Positions 36,688 to 45,605 of a DNA stretch of 64,000 bases are shown here, piece after piece. The notes below the pieces were generated by a model. The model saw only the letters and a program-made list of their open reading frames with translations. It had not been told where the DNA came from and searched no databases. Positions within the stretch are counted from its first letter, which is position 1, and every line of letters starts with the position of its first letter. The position numbers and the translations under genes are program-made. Origin of the DNA: AC-37 sp036389835 (GTDB lineage: Bacteria; Actinomycetota; Thermoleophilia; Solirubrobacterales; Thermoleophilaceae). The stretch is from NCBI GenBank assembly GCA_036389835.1, contig DASVWC010000087.1, positions 1 through 64,000 of the forward strand, written 5' to 3'.

Positions 36688-37213
36688 CGGCCGCGTCGAG
36701 GCGCTCGAAGCGCGGGTCGTCCGCCTCGACGAGGGTCCTCAGCGTCGTCTTCACGGCCTCCACGTCGAGCGTGCCCGCCGCCGCCATCGCCTCCACGTCG
36801 GCCCAGTCGCGGGTCCGGTCGAACATCGCCTTGAAGACCGCCAGCTCCGTGGGGCCGAGCACCGGGATGCGCGTCCCCTCGAACGGGACCGTGCGGCGGT
36901 TGCGGGCCGCCTCCTCGTGGACCGGCACGTAGTCGAAGAACAGGTCGACCGGCGTGTCGTCCCACCAGAGCCTGACCTGGCCGTCGCGCTCGATCGTCGC
37001 GGCGGTGCCCTCCGGCCGCGCGACGCCCTCCGGCAGCGCGCGCAGCACGCGCTCGGCCTCGGCCGCGGGGACGAAGACGTTCACGTCGATGTCGCGGGTG
37101 CCGCGCGGCTCGAGCGTCCAGTACGCGAGCGCGATCGCCCCACCGAACGCGTGCGGGACGCGCCGGCGCGAGAGCGCGCGGTGGAGCGCGACCAGCCGCT
37201 CGGCGAGCGTCAC
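36644..37213 (-). CDS. Nucleotidyltransferase, AbiEii/toxin-like
   Basis: 189 residues. The N-terminal signature FGGAIALAYW ... GTRDIDVNVFV is the GG-x(n)-T-x-D-I-D metal-binding motif of minimal nucleotidyltransferases; a later VDLFFDYV gives the third acidic residue. C-terminally it carries IPVLGPTELAVFKAMFDRTRDWADVEAM, typical of AbiEii-like and related toxin NTases, which inactivate tRNA or other targets by adding nucleotides. GTG 37213 overlaps the stop of the XRE gene (GTGA), so the two are translated together as a regulator-first pair. Its 3' end overlaps the propeller protein gene. Confidence 0.8.
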   Translation of the reverse strand: MTLAERLVALHRALSRRRVPHAFGGAIALAYWTLEPRGTRDIDVNVFVPAAEAERVLRALPEGVARPEGTAATIERDGQVRLWWDDTPVDLFFDYVPVHEEAARNRRTVPFEGTRIPVLGPTELAVFKAMFDRTRDWADVEAMAAAGTLDVEAVKTTLRTLVEADDPRFERLDAAASAGAVSGARSASP

Positions 37214-37527
37214 GTGCCGAGCCGGGGGAAGCGCAGCGCCGGCTCGGGCCGGTACGGCAGTGCCTCGGCCAGCGCCAGGACGTCCGCCAGGATCCGCGCG
37301 GTCCGCCGGTGCTGCTCGCGCGTCGGCTCGTAGCGGCGGCCAGGCTCGACGGCCAGCCGCTGTCCGAGGGCCGCGAGCAGCCGGCTCAGGGTGTCCACCG
37401 ACGGCTGCTTGCGCCCACTCTCGTACGCCGAGATCGTCGCCTGCGAGGTGCCGGTGCGCTCGGCGAGCGCCGCCTGGCTGAGTCCCGCTCGCTCGCGCGC
37501 CTCGCGGAGCGCGGTCGGCACGTCCAT
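37210..37527 (-). CDS. XRE-family HTH regulator, antitoxin-like
   Basis: 105 residues. Residues 5-60 are a Cro/C1 helix-turn-helix: LREARERAGLSQAALAER, TGTSQATISAYESGRKQP, SVDTLSRLLAALG. The remaining 45 residues are basic and helical, and may contact the partner. Translationally coupled to the nucleotidyltransferase behind it, it is the expected antitoxin and autorepressor of the pair. Its ATG stands seven bases behind TATACT, and an inverted repeat ATATCC-N4-GGATAT overlaps that -10 box, exactly where an autorepressor would bind. Confidence 0.85.
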   Translation of the reverse strand: MDVPTALREARERAGLSQAALAERTGTSQATISAYESGRKQPSVDTLSRLLAALGQRLAVEPGRRYEPTREQHRRTARILADVLALAEALPYRPEPALRFPRLGT

Positions 37528-37534
37528 GGGTAGA

Positions 37535-37553
37535 AGTATATCCGTCTGGATAT
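37535..37553 (-). promoter_or_regulatory. Promoter and inverted-repeat operator of the XRE pair
   Basis: TATACT (37540-37535, minus strand) is a -10 box seven bases before the ATG at 37527. ATATCC (37538-37543), four bases, GGATAT (37548-37553) is a perfect inverted repeat overlapping it, a likely operator for the XRE protein. Confidence 0.6.
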
Positions 37554-37604
37554 GGTGCCGCGGCCCGACCGGGCCGGGCGCGGAGGTCTAAGGTTCCGCG
37601 CCCC

Positions 37605-40600
37605 GTGCTGCCGCTCCTGCGCCAGCTCCGCCGCGACCCGCTCGGACTCGGACCGGCGGCGCAGTCGCGGCGCTCGCGCGAGCTCGAGCCGCGCACGAGC
37701 TCGGCGGATCGGGTCGTCGGCTCGATCTGCCCGTTCTGCGCCGTCGGCTGCGCGCAGCGCGTGTACGTGGAGGACGAGCGGGTCACCCAGATCGAGGGCG
37801 ATCCCGACAGCCCGATCTCACGCGGGCGCCTCTGCCCGAAGGGCGCCGCGTCGAAGCAGCTCGTGCAGAGCCCCACGCGCGAGTACCGCGTGAAGTACCG
37901 CCGCCCGCACGGCACCGAGTGGGAGGAGCTGCCGCTCGAGCGGGCGATGGACATGATCGCCGACCGACTCATCGCCGCGCGCGCGGCCGGCTGGGAGGAC
38001 GCGGTCGAGGGTGAGGACGGGGAGCCCGCGCGGGTCAACCGCACGCTCGGGTTCGCGAGCCTGGGCGGCGCGACGCTCGACAACGAGGAGAACTACCTGA
38101 TCAAGAAGTTCTTCTCGGCGATGGGCGCCGTGCAGATCGAGAACCAGGCGCGCATATGACACAGCTCCACGGTCCCGGGTCTCGGGACCTCGTTCGGGCG
38201 CGGCGGCGCCACCGGCTTCCAGCAGGACCTCCAGAACGCCGACTGCATCCTGATCCAGGGGTCGAACATGGCCGAGTGCCACCCGGTCGGCTTCCAGTGG
38301 GTGGTCGAGGCCAAGCGGCGCGGCGCGAAGGTGATCCACGTGGACCCGCGCTTCACCCGCACCAGCGCGCTCGCCGACCTCCACGTGCCGCTGCGCGCCG
38401 GCACCGACATCGCCTTCCTCGGCGGGATCGTCAACCACATCCTCGAGCACGAGCTCTGGTTCGAGGAGTACGTGCGGGCGTACACCAACGCCGCCACGAT
38501 CATCAGCGAGGACTACCGCGACACCGAGGACCTCGACGGCCTGTTCTCCGGCTTCGACGCCGAGCGTCGCGCCTACGACATCGACAGCTGGCAGTACGCC
38601 GGGATGGACGTGTTCGCCTCGTCGGGCAAGCGCGAGTACGGCGACCGCACGGGCGAGCAGGCGCACGGGGCGCAGGGCGGGAAGCTGAAGGACGGCGACC
38701 CGCCGGAGACCGATCCGACGCTCCAGCACCCGCGCTGCGTGATGCAGATCCTGCGCCGCCACTTCCGCCGCTACACGCCGGAGCTGGTCGAGCGCGTATG
38801 CGGCGTTCCGCGCGGGCAGTTCCTCGAGGTTGCAGAGGCACTCTGCGCCAACTCCGGCCGCGAGCGCACGAGCGCGCTCTGCTACGCGGTCGGCTGGACC
38901 CAGCACACGGTCGGCGTCCAGTACATCCGCGCCGCGTCGATCATCCAGCTCCTGCTCGGCAACGTCGGCCGGCCGGGCGGCGGATCATGGCCCTGCGCGG
39001 GCACGCGTCGATCCAGGGCTCGACCGACATCCCGACGCTCTACAACATCCTCCCCGGCTACCTCCCGATGCCGGAGGCCCACCCGCACCCGGACCTCGCG
39101 ACCTACGTCGAGACGAACACTCCCGAGGCGGGCTACTGGGGCCACGCGGGCGCGTACGTGACGAGCCTGCTGAAGGCCTGGTACGGCGACGCGGCGAGCG
39201 CGGAGAACGACTACTGCTACGACCACCTCCCGCGCATCACCGGCGACCACTCGACCTACCCGACGATGGTCGGGATGCTGGAGGGCCGGGTGCGCGGGTT
39301 CTTCCTGATGGGCGAGAACCCCGCGGTCGGGTCCGGCCACTCGAAGCTCCAGCGGCTGGCGCTCGCCGAGCTCGACTGGCTCGTGGTGCGCGACATGCAG
39401 GAGATCGAGAGCGCGTCGTTCTGGTACGACTCGCCGGAGGTCGCGAGCGGCGAGCTCGAGACCGAGCGGATCGCCACCGAGGTGTTCCTGCTGCCGGCCG
39501 CGTCGCACGTCGAGAAGGACGGGTCGTTCACCAACACCCAGCGGCTGCTCCAGTGGCACCACAAGGCGGTCGAGCCCCGCGGCGACTGCCGCTCGGACCT
39601 CTGGTTCACCTACCACCTCGGCCGCCTCGTGCGCGAGAGGCTCGCGGGCTCGGACGACCCGCGCGACCGCGCCGTGCTCGACCTGACCTGGGACTACCCG
39701 ACGGCCGGCCCGCACGACGACCCGAGCGCCGAGGCGGTCCTGCGCGAGATCAACGGCTGGGACGCCGCGGGTGAGCCGCTCTCGGCGTACACCGAGCTGC
39801 GCGACGACGGCTCGACCGCCTGCGGCTGCTGGATCTACTGCGGCTCCTATGCGGACGGCGTGAACCAGACCGCCCGCCGCCGGCCCGCGCGCGAGCAGAG
39901 CTGGGTGGCGCCGGAGTGGGCCTGGGCCTGGCCGCACAACCGGCGCACGCTCTACAACCGGGCGTCGGCCGACCCGGAGGGGAAGCCGTGGTCGGAGCGC
40001 AAGCGCTACGTCTGGTGGGACGAGGCCGAGCGCCGCTGGACCGGCTACGACAACCCCGACTTCAAGGTCGACATGCCACCGGACTACGTGCCGGGCGAGG
40101 ACGCGAAGGCCGAGCTGGCGCTGCGCGGCGACGAGCCGTTCGTCGTGCAGGCCGACGGGCGCGGCTGGCTGTTCGCGCCGAGTGGCCTCACCGACGGCCC
40201 GTTGCCGGCGCACTACGAGCCGCAGGAGTCGCCGTTCGCGAACGCGCTCTACTCCCAGGACGCCAACCCGGCGCGCCACCAGATCGACCACCCCACGAGC
40301 CCGTACGCGCCGTCCGGCTCCGACCGGTATCCGTACGTGGTCACCACCTACCGCCTGACCGAGCACCACACGGCCGGCGGGATGTCGCGCACGGTGCCGT
40401 ACCTGAGCGAGCTCCAGCCGGAGATGTTCTGCGAGGTCGGGCCCGAGCTGGCGGCCGAGCGCGGGCTCGAGCACGGCGGCTGGGCCACGATCGTGAGCGC
40501 GCGGGCGGCGATCGAGGCGCGCGTGATGGTGACCGAGCGGATGAGGCCGCTGCGGATCGCCGGGCGCACGGTGCACCAGGTGGGGCTGCCGTACCACTGG

Positions 40601-40729
40601 GGCTACGCCGGGCTCAGCAGGGGCGACTCCGCCAACGACCTCCTGCACCTGTCGCTCGACTCCAACGTGCACATCCAGGAGTCGAAGGCGGCGACCTGCG
40701 ACGTCCGGCCGGGGCGGCGCCCGCGATGA
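37605..40729 (+). CDS. fdhA: Selenocysteine formate dehydrogenase alpha subunit (one frameshift)
   Basis: GTG 37605. Residues 42-77 hold C-x2-C-x3-C-x27-C for a [4Fe-4S] cluster. At codon 185 an in-frame TGA (38157-38159) stands in the context N-Q-A-R-I-Sec-H, the active-site position of formate dehydrogenases, and reading goes on with H-S-S-T-V ... TSFGRGGATGFQQDLQNAD and then the molybdopterin folds (GSNMAECHPVGFQW, HVDPRFTRTSA). Near 38983 the frame shifts: GRPGGG is followed by IMALRGHASIQG only if one base is added before 38984. With Sec and that base the product is 1041 residues, close to FdnG. There is no Tat signal (the N-terminus is basic without a hydrophobic core), so a cytoplasmic location is likely. 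It oxidises formate to CO2, passing electrons to the next subunit. Stop overlaps the beta gene start. Confidence 0.88.
38157..38189 (+). promoter_or_regulatory. UGA selenocysteine codon and SECIS hairpin
   Basis: TGA at 38157-38159, then eleven bases, then a perfect seven-base-pair stem GGTCCCG (38171-38177) and CGGGACC (38183-38189) enclosing the five-base loop GGTCT. The E. coli formate dehydrogenase SECIS has the same GGUCU loop recognised by SelB and a similar distance to the UGA. The hairpin is in the coding sequence, as in all bacterial SECIS elements. Confidence 0.88.
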
Positions 40730-41514
40730 GCCGGGTCGGCTTCTTCACCGACACGAGCGTCTGCATCGGCTGCAAGGCGTGCGAGGTCGCCTGCAAGGAG
40801 TGGAACGGCGTGCCCGACGACGGGCTGGACTGGACCGGCGACTCCTACGACAACTCGGTCGACCTCGGCGCCAACCGCTGGCGTCACGTCTCGTTCGTCG
40901 AGCAGCTGATCGACCCGAAGGCGGGGGCGCCGGCGGCGGCCCAGCCGGAGTTCCGCTGGCTGATGAGCTCGGACGTCTGCAAGCACTGCACTCACGCCGC
41001 GTGCCTCGACGTCTGCCCGACCGGCGCGCTGTTCCGCACCGAGTTCGGCACGGTCGTGGTGCAGCCGGACGTCTGCAACGGCTGCGGCTACTGCGTGCCG
41101 GCCTGCCCGTTCGGGGTGATCGACAGGCGCGAGGACGACGGCCGCGCCTGGAAGTGCACGCTCTGCTACGACCGGCTCAAGGGCGACCTGGAGCCGGCGT
41201 GCGCGAAGGCGTGCCCGACCGACTCGATCCAGTTCGGGGAGCTCGAGGTGCTGCGCGTGCGCGCGCGCGAGCGCGTGGAGGAGCTGCACGAGCGCGGGGT
41301 CGGCGAGGCGCGCCTCTACGGCGACGACCCGAACGACGGCGTGGGCGGGGCGGGCGCGTTCTTCCTGCTGCTCGACGACCCCGAGGTGTACGGGCTGCCG
41401 CCCGACCCGGTGGCCGGCACGCGCGAGCTCCCGGCGATGTGGGCGAGCGCCGCGGCGGCCGCGGCGCTGCTCGGAGCGGGCGTGGCGGCGGCGCTCCGCG
41501 GCGGGCGGCGATGA
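40726..41514 (+). CDS. Formate dehydrogenase beta subunit, 4Fe-4S ferredoxin type
   Basis: 262 residues. Four cysteine clusters for [4Fe-4S] centres are visible: CIGCKACEVACKEWN (residues 13-27), CKHCTHAACLDVCPTGA, CNGCGYCVPACPFGVID and CTLCYDR...CAKACPTDSI. This is the FdnH/HybA-like electron-transfer subunit. A hydrophobic C-terminal stretch (AAAAAALLGAGVAAAL) may anchor it to the membrane next to the NrfD-like subunit. ATG overlaps the alpha stop (ATGA) and its own stop overlaps the next ATG, so the three subunits are tightly coupled. Confidence 0.93.
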   Translation: MSRVGFFTDTSVCIGCKACEVACKEWNGVPDDGLDWTGDSYDNSVDLGANRWRHVSFVEQLIDPKAGAPAAAQPEFRWLMSSDVCKHCTHAACLDVCPTGALFRTEFGTVVVQPDVCNGCGYCVPACPFGVIDRREDDGRAWKCTLCYDRLKGDLEPACAKACPTDSIQFGELEVLRVRARERVEELHERGVGEARLYGDDPNDGVGGAGAFFLLLDDPEVYGLPPDPVAGTRELPAMWASAAAAAALLGAGVAAALRGGRR

Positions 41515-42416
41515 GGGGCGAGGCGCGGGTCGTCCCGCCGGCCGAGCCGCGCTCCTACTACGGCCGCCCCGTCGTCAAGGCGCCGGTCTGGAAGCCGGAG
41601 GTCCCGTTCTACCTGTTCGCCGGCGGCCTGGCCGGCGCGTCGGCGCCGCTCGCGTTCGGCGCGCAGCGCGCGGGCAACGACGAGCTCGCGCGCGCGGCGT
41701 GGGCGTGCGCGATGGCCGGCCTCGCCGCCAGCCCGCCGCTGCTGATCGCGGACCTCGGCCGCCCCGGGCGCTTCCTGAACATGCTCCGCGTGTTCAAGGT
41801 CACCTCGCCGATGAGCATGGGCACGTGGCTGCTGAACGCGATGGGGGCGGCCACGACCATGGCGGCGGCCGGCTTCCTCACCGGGCGCGCGCCGCGAGCC
41901 GGCCGCGCGGCGGCCCCGGTGGCCGCGGCGCTCGGCCTTCCCCTCGCCACCTACACGGGCGTCCTGCTGGCCGACACGGCCGTGCCGGTCTGGCGCGAGG
42001 CGCGCCGCGAGCTGCCGTTCGTGTTCGCGGGCAGCGCCGCCGCCAGCGCCGGCGCGGCGGCCGCCCTCGCCGCGGGCCCCCGCGCGGCCGCGCCGGCCCG
42101 GCGGCTGGCGGTCGGCGGCGCCGCGGCGGAGCTGCTCGCGGGCGAGCTGATGGAGCGCCGGCTCGGGGAGCTGGCCGAGCCGTACCGCCGCGGCCCGGTG
42201 GCGCCCCTCGCGCTCGGCGCCAAGGCGCTGACGGCGGCCGGCGCGGCGCTGATGGCGGCGCGCGGCGCGCGCGGCCGCCGCCCGGCCGCCGCGGCCGGCG
42301 GGCTGCTGCTGGCCGGATCGCTGCTCGAGCGCTGGTCGGTCTTCCGCGCGGGCTTCGCGTCGGCGGCCGACCCGCGCTACACCATGGGCCCGCAGCGCGA
42401 GCGCGCGCGGCGGTAG
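41511..42416 (+). CDS. NrfD/PsrC-like membrane subunit
   Basis: 301 residues, about eight membrane helices. PFYLFAGGLAGASAPL, LLIADLGRPGRFLNMLRVFK and SPMSMGTWLL are the hallmark segments of NrfD-type quinone-reactive subunits; the conserved acidic residue follows in the TYTGVLLADTAVPVW helix. It would take electrons from the ferredoxin subunit to the quinone pool (or back), replacing the cytochrome b subunit of FDH-N. Translationally coupled to the beta subunit. Many Ala/Gly residues make helix borders uncertain. Confidence 0.9.
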   Translation: MRGEARVVPPAEPRSYYGRPVVKAPVWKPEVPFYLFAGGLAGASAPLAFGAQRAGNDELARAAWACAMAGLAASPPLLIADLGRPGRFLNMLRVFKVTSPMSMGTWLLNAMGAATTMAAAGFLTGRAPRAGRAAAPVAAALGLPLATYTGVLLADTAVPVWREARRELPFVFAGSAAASAGAAAALAAGPRAAAPARRLAVGGAAAELLAGELMERRLGELAEPYRRGPVAPLALGAKALTAAGAALMAARGARGRRPAAAAGGLLLAGSLLERWSVFRAGFASAADPRYTMGPQRERARR

Positions 42417-42425
42417 CATCGCGCG

Positions 42426-43667
42426 ATGGAACGACACGCATACTTCTTCAAGGGCGCCCGCTACCTCCGCTACAACCTCGACACCGACCTCGTCGACGTC
42501 GGGCCGGATGACATCGCGCGCTTCTGGCCCAGGCTGCCCGCCGAGTTCCAGAGCAACCTCGACGCCGTCCTGAACTGGGGCGACGGCCACGCGTACTTCT
42601 TCAAGGGGCCCCGCTACCTCCGCTACGACGTCGACAACGACCTCGTCGACGTCGCGCCGGTCGAGATCTCCGCAAACTGGCCGAAGCTCCGCAACGACTT
42701 CCAGGCCGGCGTCGACGCGGCGGTCAACTGGGGCGACGGCTTCGCGTACTTCTTCAAGGGCCGGCTCTACTGCCGCTACAACATTGACGCGGACGTGGTC
42801 GACGTGGGCCCGACCGACATCTTCCCGAACTGGAAGCTGCCGGAGGAGATGCACAGCGGCATCGACGCGGCCGTGAACTGGGGCGACGGCCACGCCTACC
42901 TCTTCAAGGGCGCGCGCTACGTGCGCATGAACATCGCGACCGACCTGGTCGACGTCGGGCCGACGGAGATCTCGCGCTTCTGGACCCACCTGCCCGCCGA
43001 GTTCCACAGCGGGCTCAGCGACGTCGTCAACTGGAACCTGCGGCTGCACTGGGAGCGGCGCAGCGACGACGAGCGCTTCCGCTACGTGATGGAGCGGCTG
43101 GTGGACCACTACGGCTACCCGGACACCGGCGCGGCCGGCCTCGTGGGCAACCTCCACGCCGAGTCCCAGGTGATCCCCACCCGGATCGAGGGCAGCGCGA
43201 CGGCCACGCCGATGCGCGCGAAGAACTTCCAGGGGCGTACGACGGACTTCAGCGCCACGGACGTGATGAATCGCAGCCAGCGCGCGGGCGTCGGCCCGGT
43301 CAAGCCGGGCATCGGGCTGGCCCAGTGGACGTCGGGCACCAGGCGCAGCGGCCTCTTCAACCACCCCTTCGCCGGCGACGCGCTCGGGGCGCGCGTCGTG
43401 TTCAACATGGAGGCGCAGCTCGACTACCTGGTGCACGAGCTGCGCAACTCGTTCGGCGGCGTGGAGCGGGTGATCGCGAACCCCGGCGTGACGGTCGACG
43501 ACGCGAGCGACGAGGTGGTCTACAACTTCGAGGTCCCGGGCTCGGTGCTCCAGGGGCGCCGCAAGCGCCCGCGCACGGACCCGCAGGTGCAGGGGGTCTT
43601 CCGCGAGCGCCGCCGCTTCGGCCAGCGCGCGCTGAGCGTGTACCGGGCCGCGATCCCCGTCCGCTGA
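42426..43667 (+). CDS. Hemopexin-repeat protein fused to phage-tail lysozyme domain
   Basis: 413 residues with no signal peptide. Four repeats of about 51 residues start at 4, 55, 106 and 156, each reading like HAYFFKG.RYLRY(N/D)...D.VDVGP..I...W..LP..F, the four blades of one hemopexin propeller. From about 205 the sequence changes to a lytic domain: YVMERLVDHYGYPDTGAAG, LVGNLHAES with a likely catalytic E246, and GIGLAQWTSGTRR, the pattern of phage tail lysozymes (glycosyl hydrolase cutting peptidoglycan). Hemopexin-like propellers in bacteria are rare and found in toxin or insecticidal proteins. The combination suggests a delivered lysozyme or bacteriocin-like effector; secretion route unknown. 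It begins ten bases after the FDH operon but is probably functionally separate. Confidence 0.78.
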   Translation: MERHAYFFKGARYLRYNLDTDLVDVGPDDIARFWPRLPAEFQSNLDAVLNWGDGHAYFFKGPRYLRYDVDNDLVDVAPVEISANWPKLRNDFQAGVDAAVNWGDGFAYFFKGRLYCRYNIDADVVDVGPTDIFPNWKLPEEMHSGIDAAVNWGDGHAYLFKGARYVRMNIATDLVDVGPTEISRFWTHLPAEFHSGLSDVVNWNLRLHWERRSDDERFRYVMERLVDHYGYPDTGAAGLVGNLHAESQVIPTRIEGSATATPMRAKNFQGRTTDFSATDVMNRSQRAGVGPVKPGIGLAQWTSGTRRSGLFNHPFAGDALGARVVFNMEAQLDYLVHELRNSFGGVERVIANPGVTVDDASDEVVYNFEVPGSVLQGRRKRPRTDPQVQGVFRERRRFGQRALSVYRAAIPVR

Positions 43668-43701
43668 GCGCCGGACGCCGGCGCGCTGCCACGATGGCGG
43701 C

Positions 43702-44280
43702 GTGACCGAGCTGCTCGACATCGAGGGCGCCCTCGACGCGGCGACCGCCGCCCGGCTCCGCGATGAGATGAGCGCGGCGGCCGGGACCTCGGCTGGGGTG
43801 CTGGGGGCGAAGCCCGGCGAGCGGGCCGAGTCGAGTGCGCGCAGGGCCACGCGGGTCGAGGTGTCCGGCGCCGGCCGCGCCGCGGTCACGCGGCTGCTGG
43901 AGGAGCTGCGGCCGCGGGTGGAGGCGCGCTTCCGCCGCCCACTCGACGGCTTCGAGGAGCCGCAGTTCCTGCGCTACGGGCCGGGCGACTACTTCGTCGC
44001 CCACCAGGACGGCAACACGCCGCTCGTGCACGACGAGTCGCGCTTCCGCAAGGTGTCGGTCGTGATCTTCCTGAGCGAGCAGTCCGGGGAGCCGGCCCCC
44101 GGGACGTTCGGCGGCGGGTCGCTCGTGCTGCACGGGGGGCCGGGCGGCCCGCTCGAGCTGGCTCCCGCCCCCGGGACGCTCGTCGCGTACCCGTCCGAGA
44201 CCACGCACGAGGTCCTGCCGATCACCCACGGCGAGCGCCTCACGGTCGTGTCGTGGTACCGCGACGAGTCCGGGCGGTGA
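43702..44280 (+). CDS. 2-oxoglutarate/Fe(II) dioxygenase, prolyl-4-hydroxylase-like
   Basis: 192 residues, GTG start. FLRYGPGDYFVAHQDGNTPL supplies the H-x-D iron ligands; FGGGSLVLHGG is the beta-strand of the double-stranded helix; PSETTHEVLPITHGERLTVVSWYR provides the second histidine and the arginine for 2-oxoglutarate. Small free-standing members hydroxylate proline or other residues in proteins or small molecules. The gene follows the hemopexin-lysozyme gene by 34 bases and may be cotranscribed. Its 3' end overlaps the convergent BNR gene by 41 bases. Confidence 0.85.
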   Translation: MTELLDIEGALDAATAARLRDEMSAAAGTSAGVLGAKPGERAESSARRATRVEVSGAGRAAVTRLLEELRPRVEARFRRPLDGFEEPQFLRYGPGDYFVAHQDGNTPLVHDESRFRKVSVVIFLSEQSGEPAPGTFGGGSLVLHGGPGGPLELAPAPGTLVAYPSETTHEVLPITHGERLTVVSWYRDESGR

Positions 44281-45532
44281 TGCCGTCGGCCGCGAAGATC
44301 GTCGTGGAGAAGTCCAGGAAGCTGTCGTAGCGCCCGTTGAACCAGAGCACCGGGTTGCCGGGGTGGCCGAGCGGGCTGATCGGGCGCCAGTTGTTGGTCC
44401 TCGACCTGCGGGTGACCGCGGTGGTCGACCAGGTCCGCCCCCCGTCCGGGGTCCGCCAGATCTCCACCTCCGCCAGCGCGTGCCCCGACCGTCGCGACAC
44501 GTAGACCACGCTCGGGTCCTCGTGGTCGAGGCTCGCCCCCCCGAAGTAGAAGCCGCCGCCGCGGCCCTTCCCCGCGGGCACGACGTCCCGGTCCTCCCAG
44601 CGCTTGCCGGTCCAGCGCGCGTAGTGGTAGACGCCTCGGTGCTCGCGCGGGTGCTGGCGCACGTAGACGACCACCGGGTGCCGGTCGGGCCCGACCGCGA
44701 CGTCCATCGGCCACGAGTCGCCGCGCTTGCGGCTGTAGCGGTACACGACGCCCGCCCGGCGGTAGTCCACGCCCCGCGCGATCGTCCCGACCCGCTTGCC
44801 GCGGTCGTCGTGGATCGTCCCGTCCTGGCCGATCCTCAGGAAGTACATCGACGTGTCGCCGCGGTTCGGGTGCGCCTGCGTGAACGCCATGTAGACGTTC
44901 TTGCCGTCGCTCGCGTACTTGACGTAGGGCCGCTTGCCGGGGATCGCGCGCACCACGTTGCGCGGCTTGCTCCAGACCTGGAAGTCCTTCGTCCACGAGA
45001 AGCTGGGCCACCAGCTCCCGCCGCGCCAGAACAGCCAGACCTGCCCGTTCTTCATCTGGATCGGGTTCGGGTAGTTGGCGCCGCGCTGCGGCTGCCCGCG
45101 CAGCGGCGGCGTGTTGCGCGGCAGTGTGCGGACCGGTCCCCAGGCCCGGATGTCGTACGGGCGGCGGCTCACGCGGTAGTACATGCGATAGCGGCGGACG
45201 CGCGGCACGAGGTGGTTCTGGTGGGGGGCGTAGAACGCCGCGATCCGCCCGTCGCGGCGGACGATCAGGCTCGGGTGGTTGTGGTCGTCGCTGCCCATGT
45301 AGTCGAGCGTCGAGCGACGCACGCGCCCCCTGCGGTCGATCGAGCCCACCTGCACGAGTCCGTTCGGAGTCGCCCAGCCGAAGAAGGTCTGCCCGCGCGC
45401 GTAGACCGCGCGGGGATCCCCGAAGTAGGACCAGGCGCCGCGGCTCACGCGGTCGGTGTCGGCGCAGGCGGCCGCCGGCACCAGCAGTGCGGCCAGGAGC
45501 GGCGCGGCGGCGAGTCGTCGGCCGGTGGTCAA
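44240..45532 (-). CDS. Secreted BNR-repeat protein (sialidase/ulvan-lyase-like fold)
   Basis: 430 residues, TTG start with GAGGTAG about thirteen bases upstream. Residues 1-24 are a signal peptide ending in ACADT. The mature protein has a propeller fold suggested by YMGSDDHNHPSLIVRRDGR, FYAPHQNHLVPRVRRYRMYY, VWLFWRGGSWWPSFSWTKD and GRTWS-type Asp-box remnants. The DDHNHPS ... HQNH histidine pattern resembles BNR_4 proteins, a group that includes PL24/PL25 ulvan lyases, but activity on ulvan is not implied. It probably acts on an extracellular polysaccharide. No other polysaccharide-degradation genes are near. Confidence 0.75.
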   Translation of the reverse strand: MTTGRRLAAAPLLAALLVPAAACADTDRVSRGAWSYFGDPRAVYARGQTFFGWATPNGLVQVGSIDRRGRVRRSTLDYMGSDDHNHPSLIVRRDGRIAAFYAPHQNHLVPRVRRYRMYYRVSRRPYDIRAWGPVRTLPRNTPPLRGQPQRGANYPNPIQMKNGQVWLFWRGGSWWPSFSWTKDFQVWSKPRNVVRAIPGKRPYVKYASDGKNVYMAFTQAHPNRGDTSMYFLRIGQDGTIHDDRGKRVGTIARGVDYRRAGVVYRYSRKRGDSWPMDVAVGPDRHPVVVYVRQHPREHRGVYHYARWTGKRWEDRDVVPAGKGRGGGFYFGGASLDHEDPSVVYVSRRSGHALAEVEIWRTPDGGRTWSTTAVTRRSRTNNWRPISPLGHPGNPVLWFNGRYDSFLDFSTTIFAADGITARTRRGTTTRP

Positions 45533-45605
45533 GGGCGCTTTCTACCTCATGCGCCGGGCGGCGGCGCGAGGCCGGTGCGCGCGGCCGGCGCATAGGGTGG
45601 GGCGC

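Noticed and set aside
38157..38159. TGA as a true stop ending a truncated formate dehydrogenase
   Set aside because: Homology continues immediately in the same frame and a SECIS hairpin follows at the right distance.
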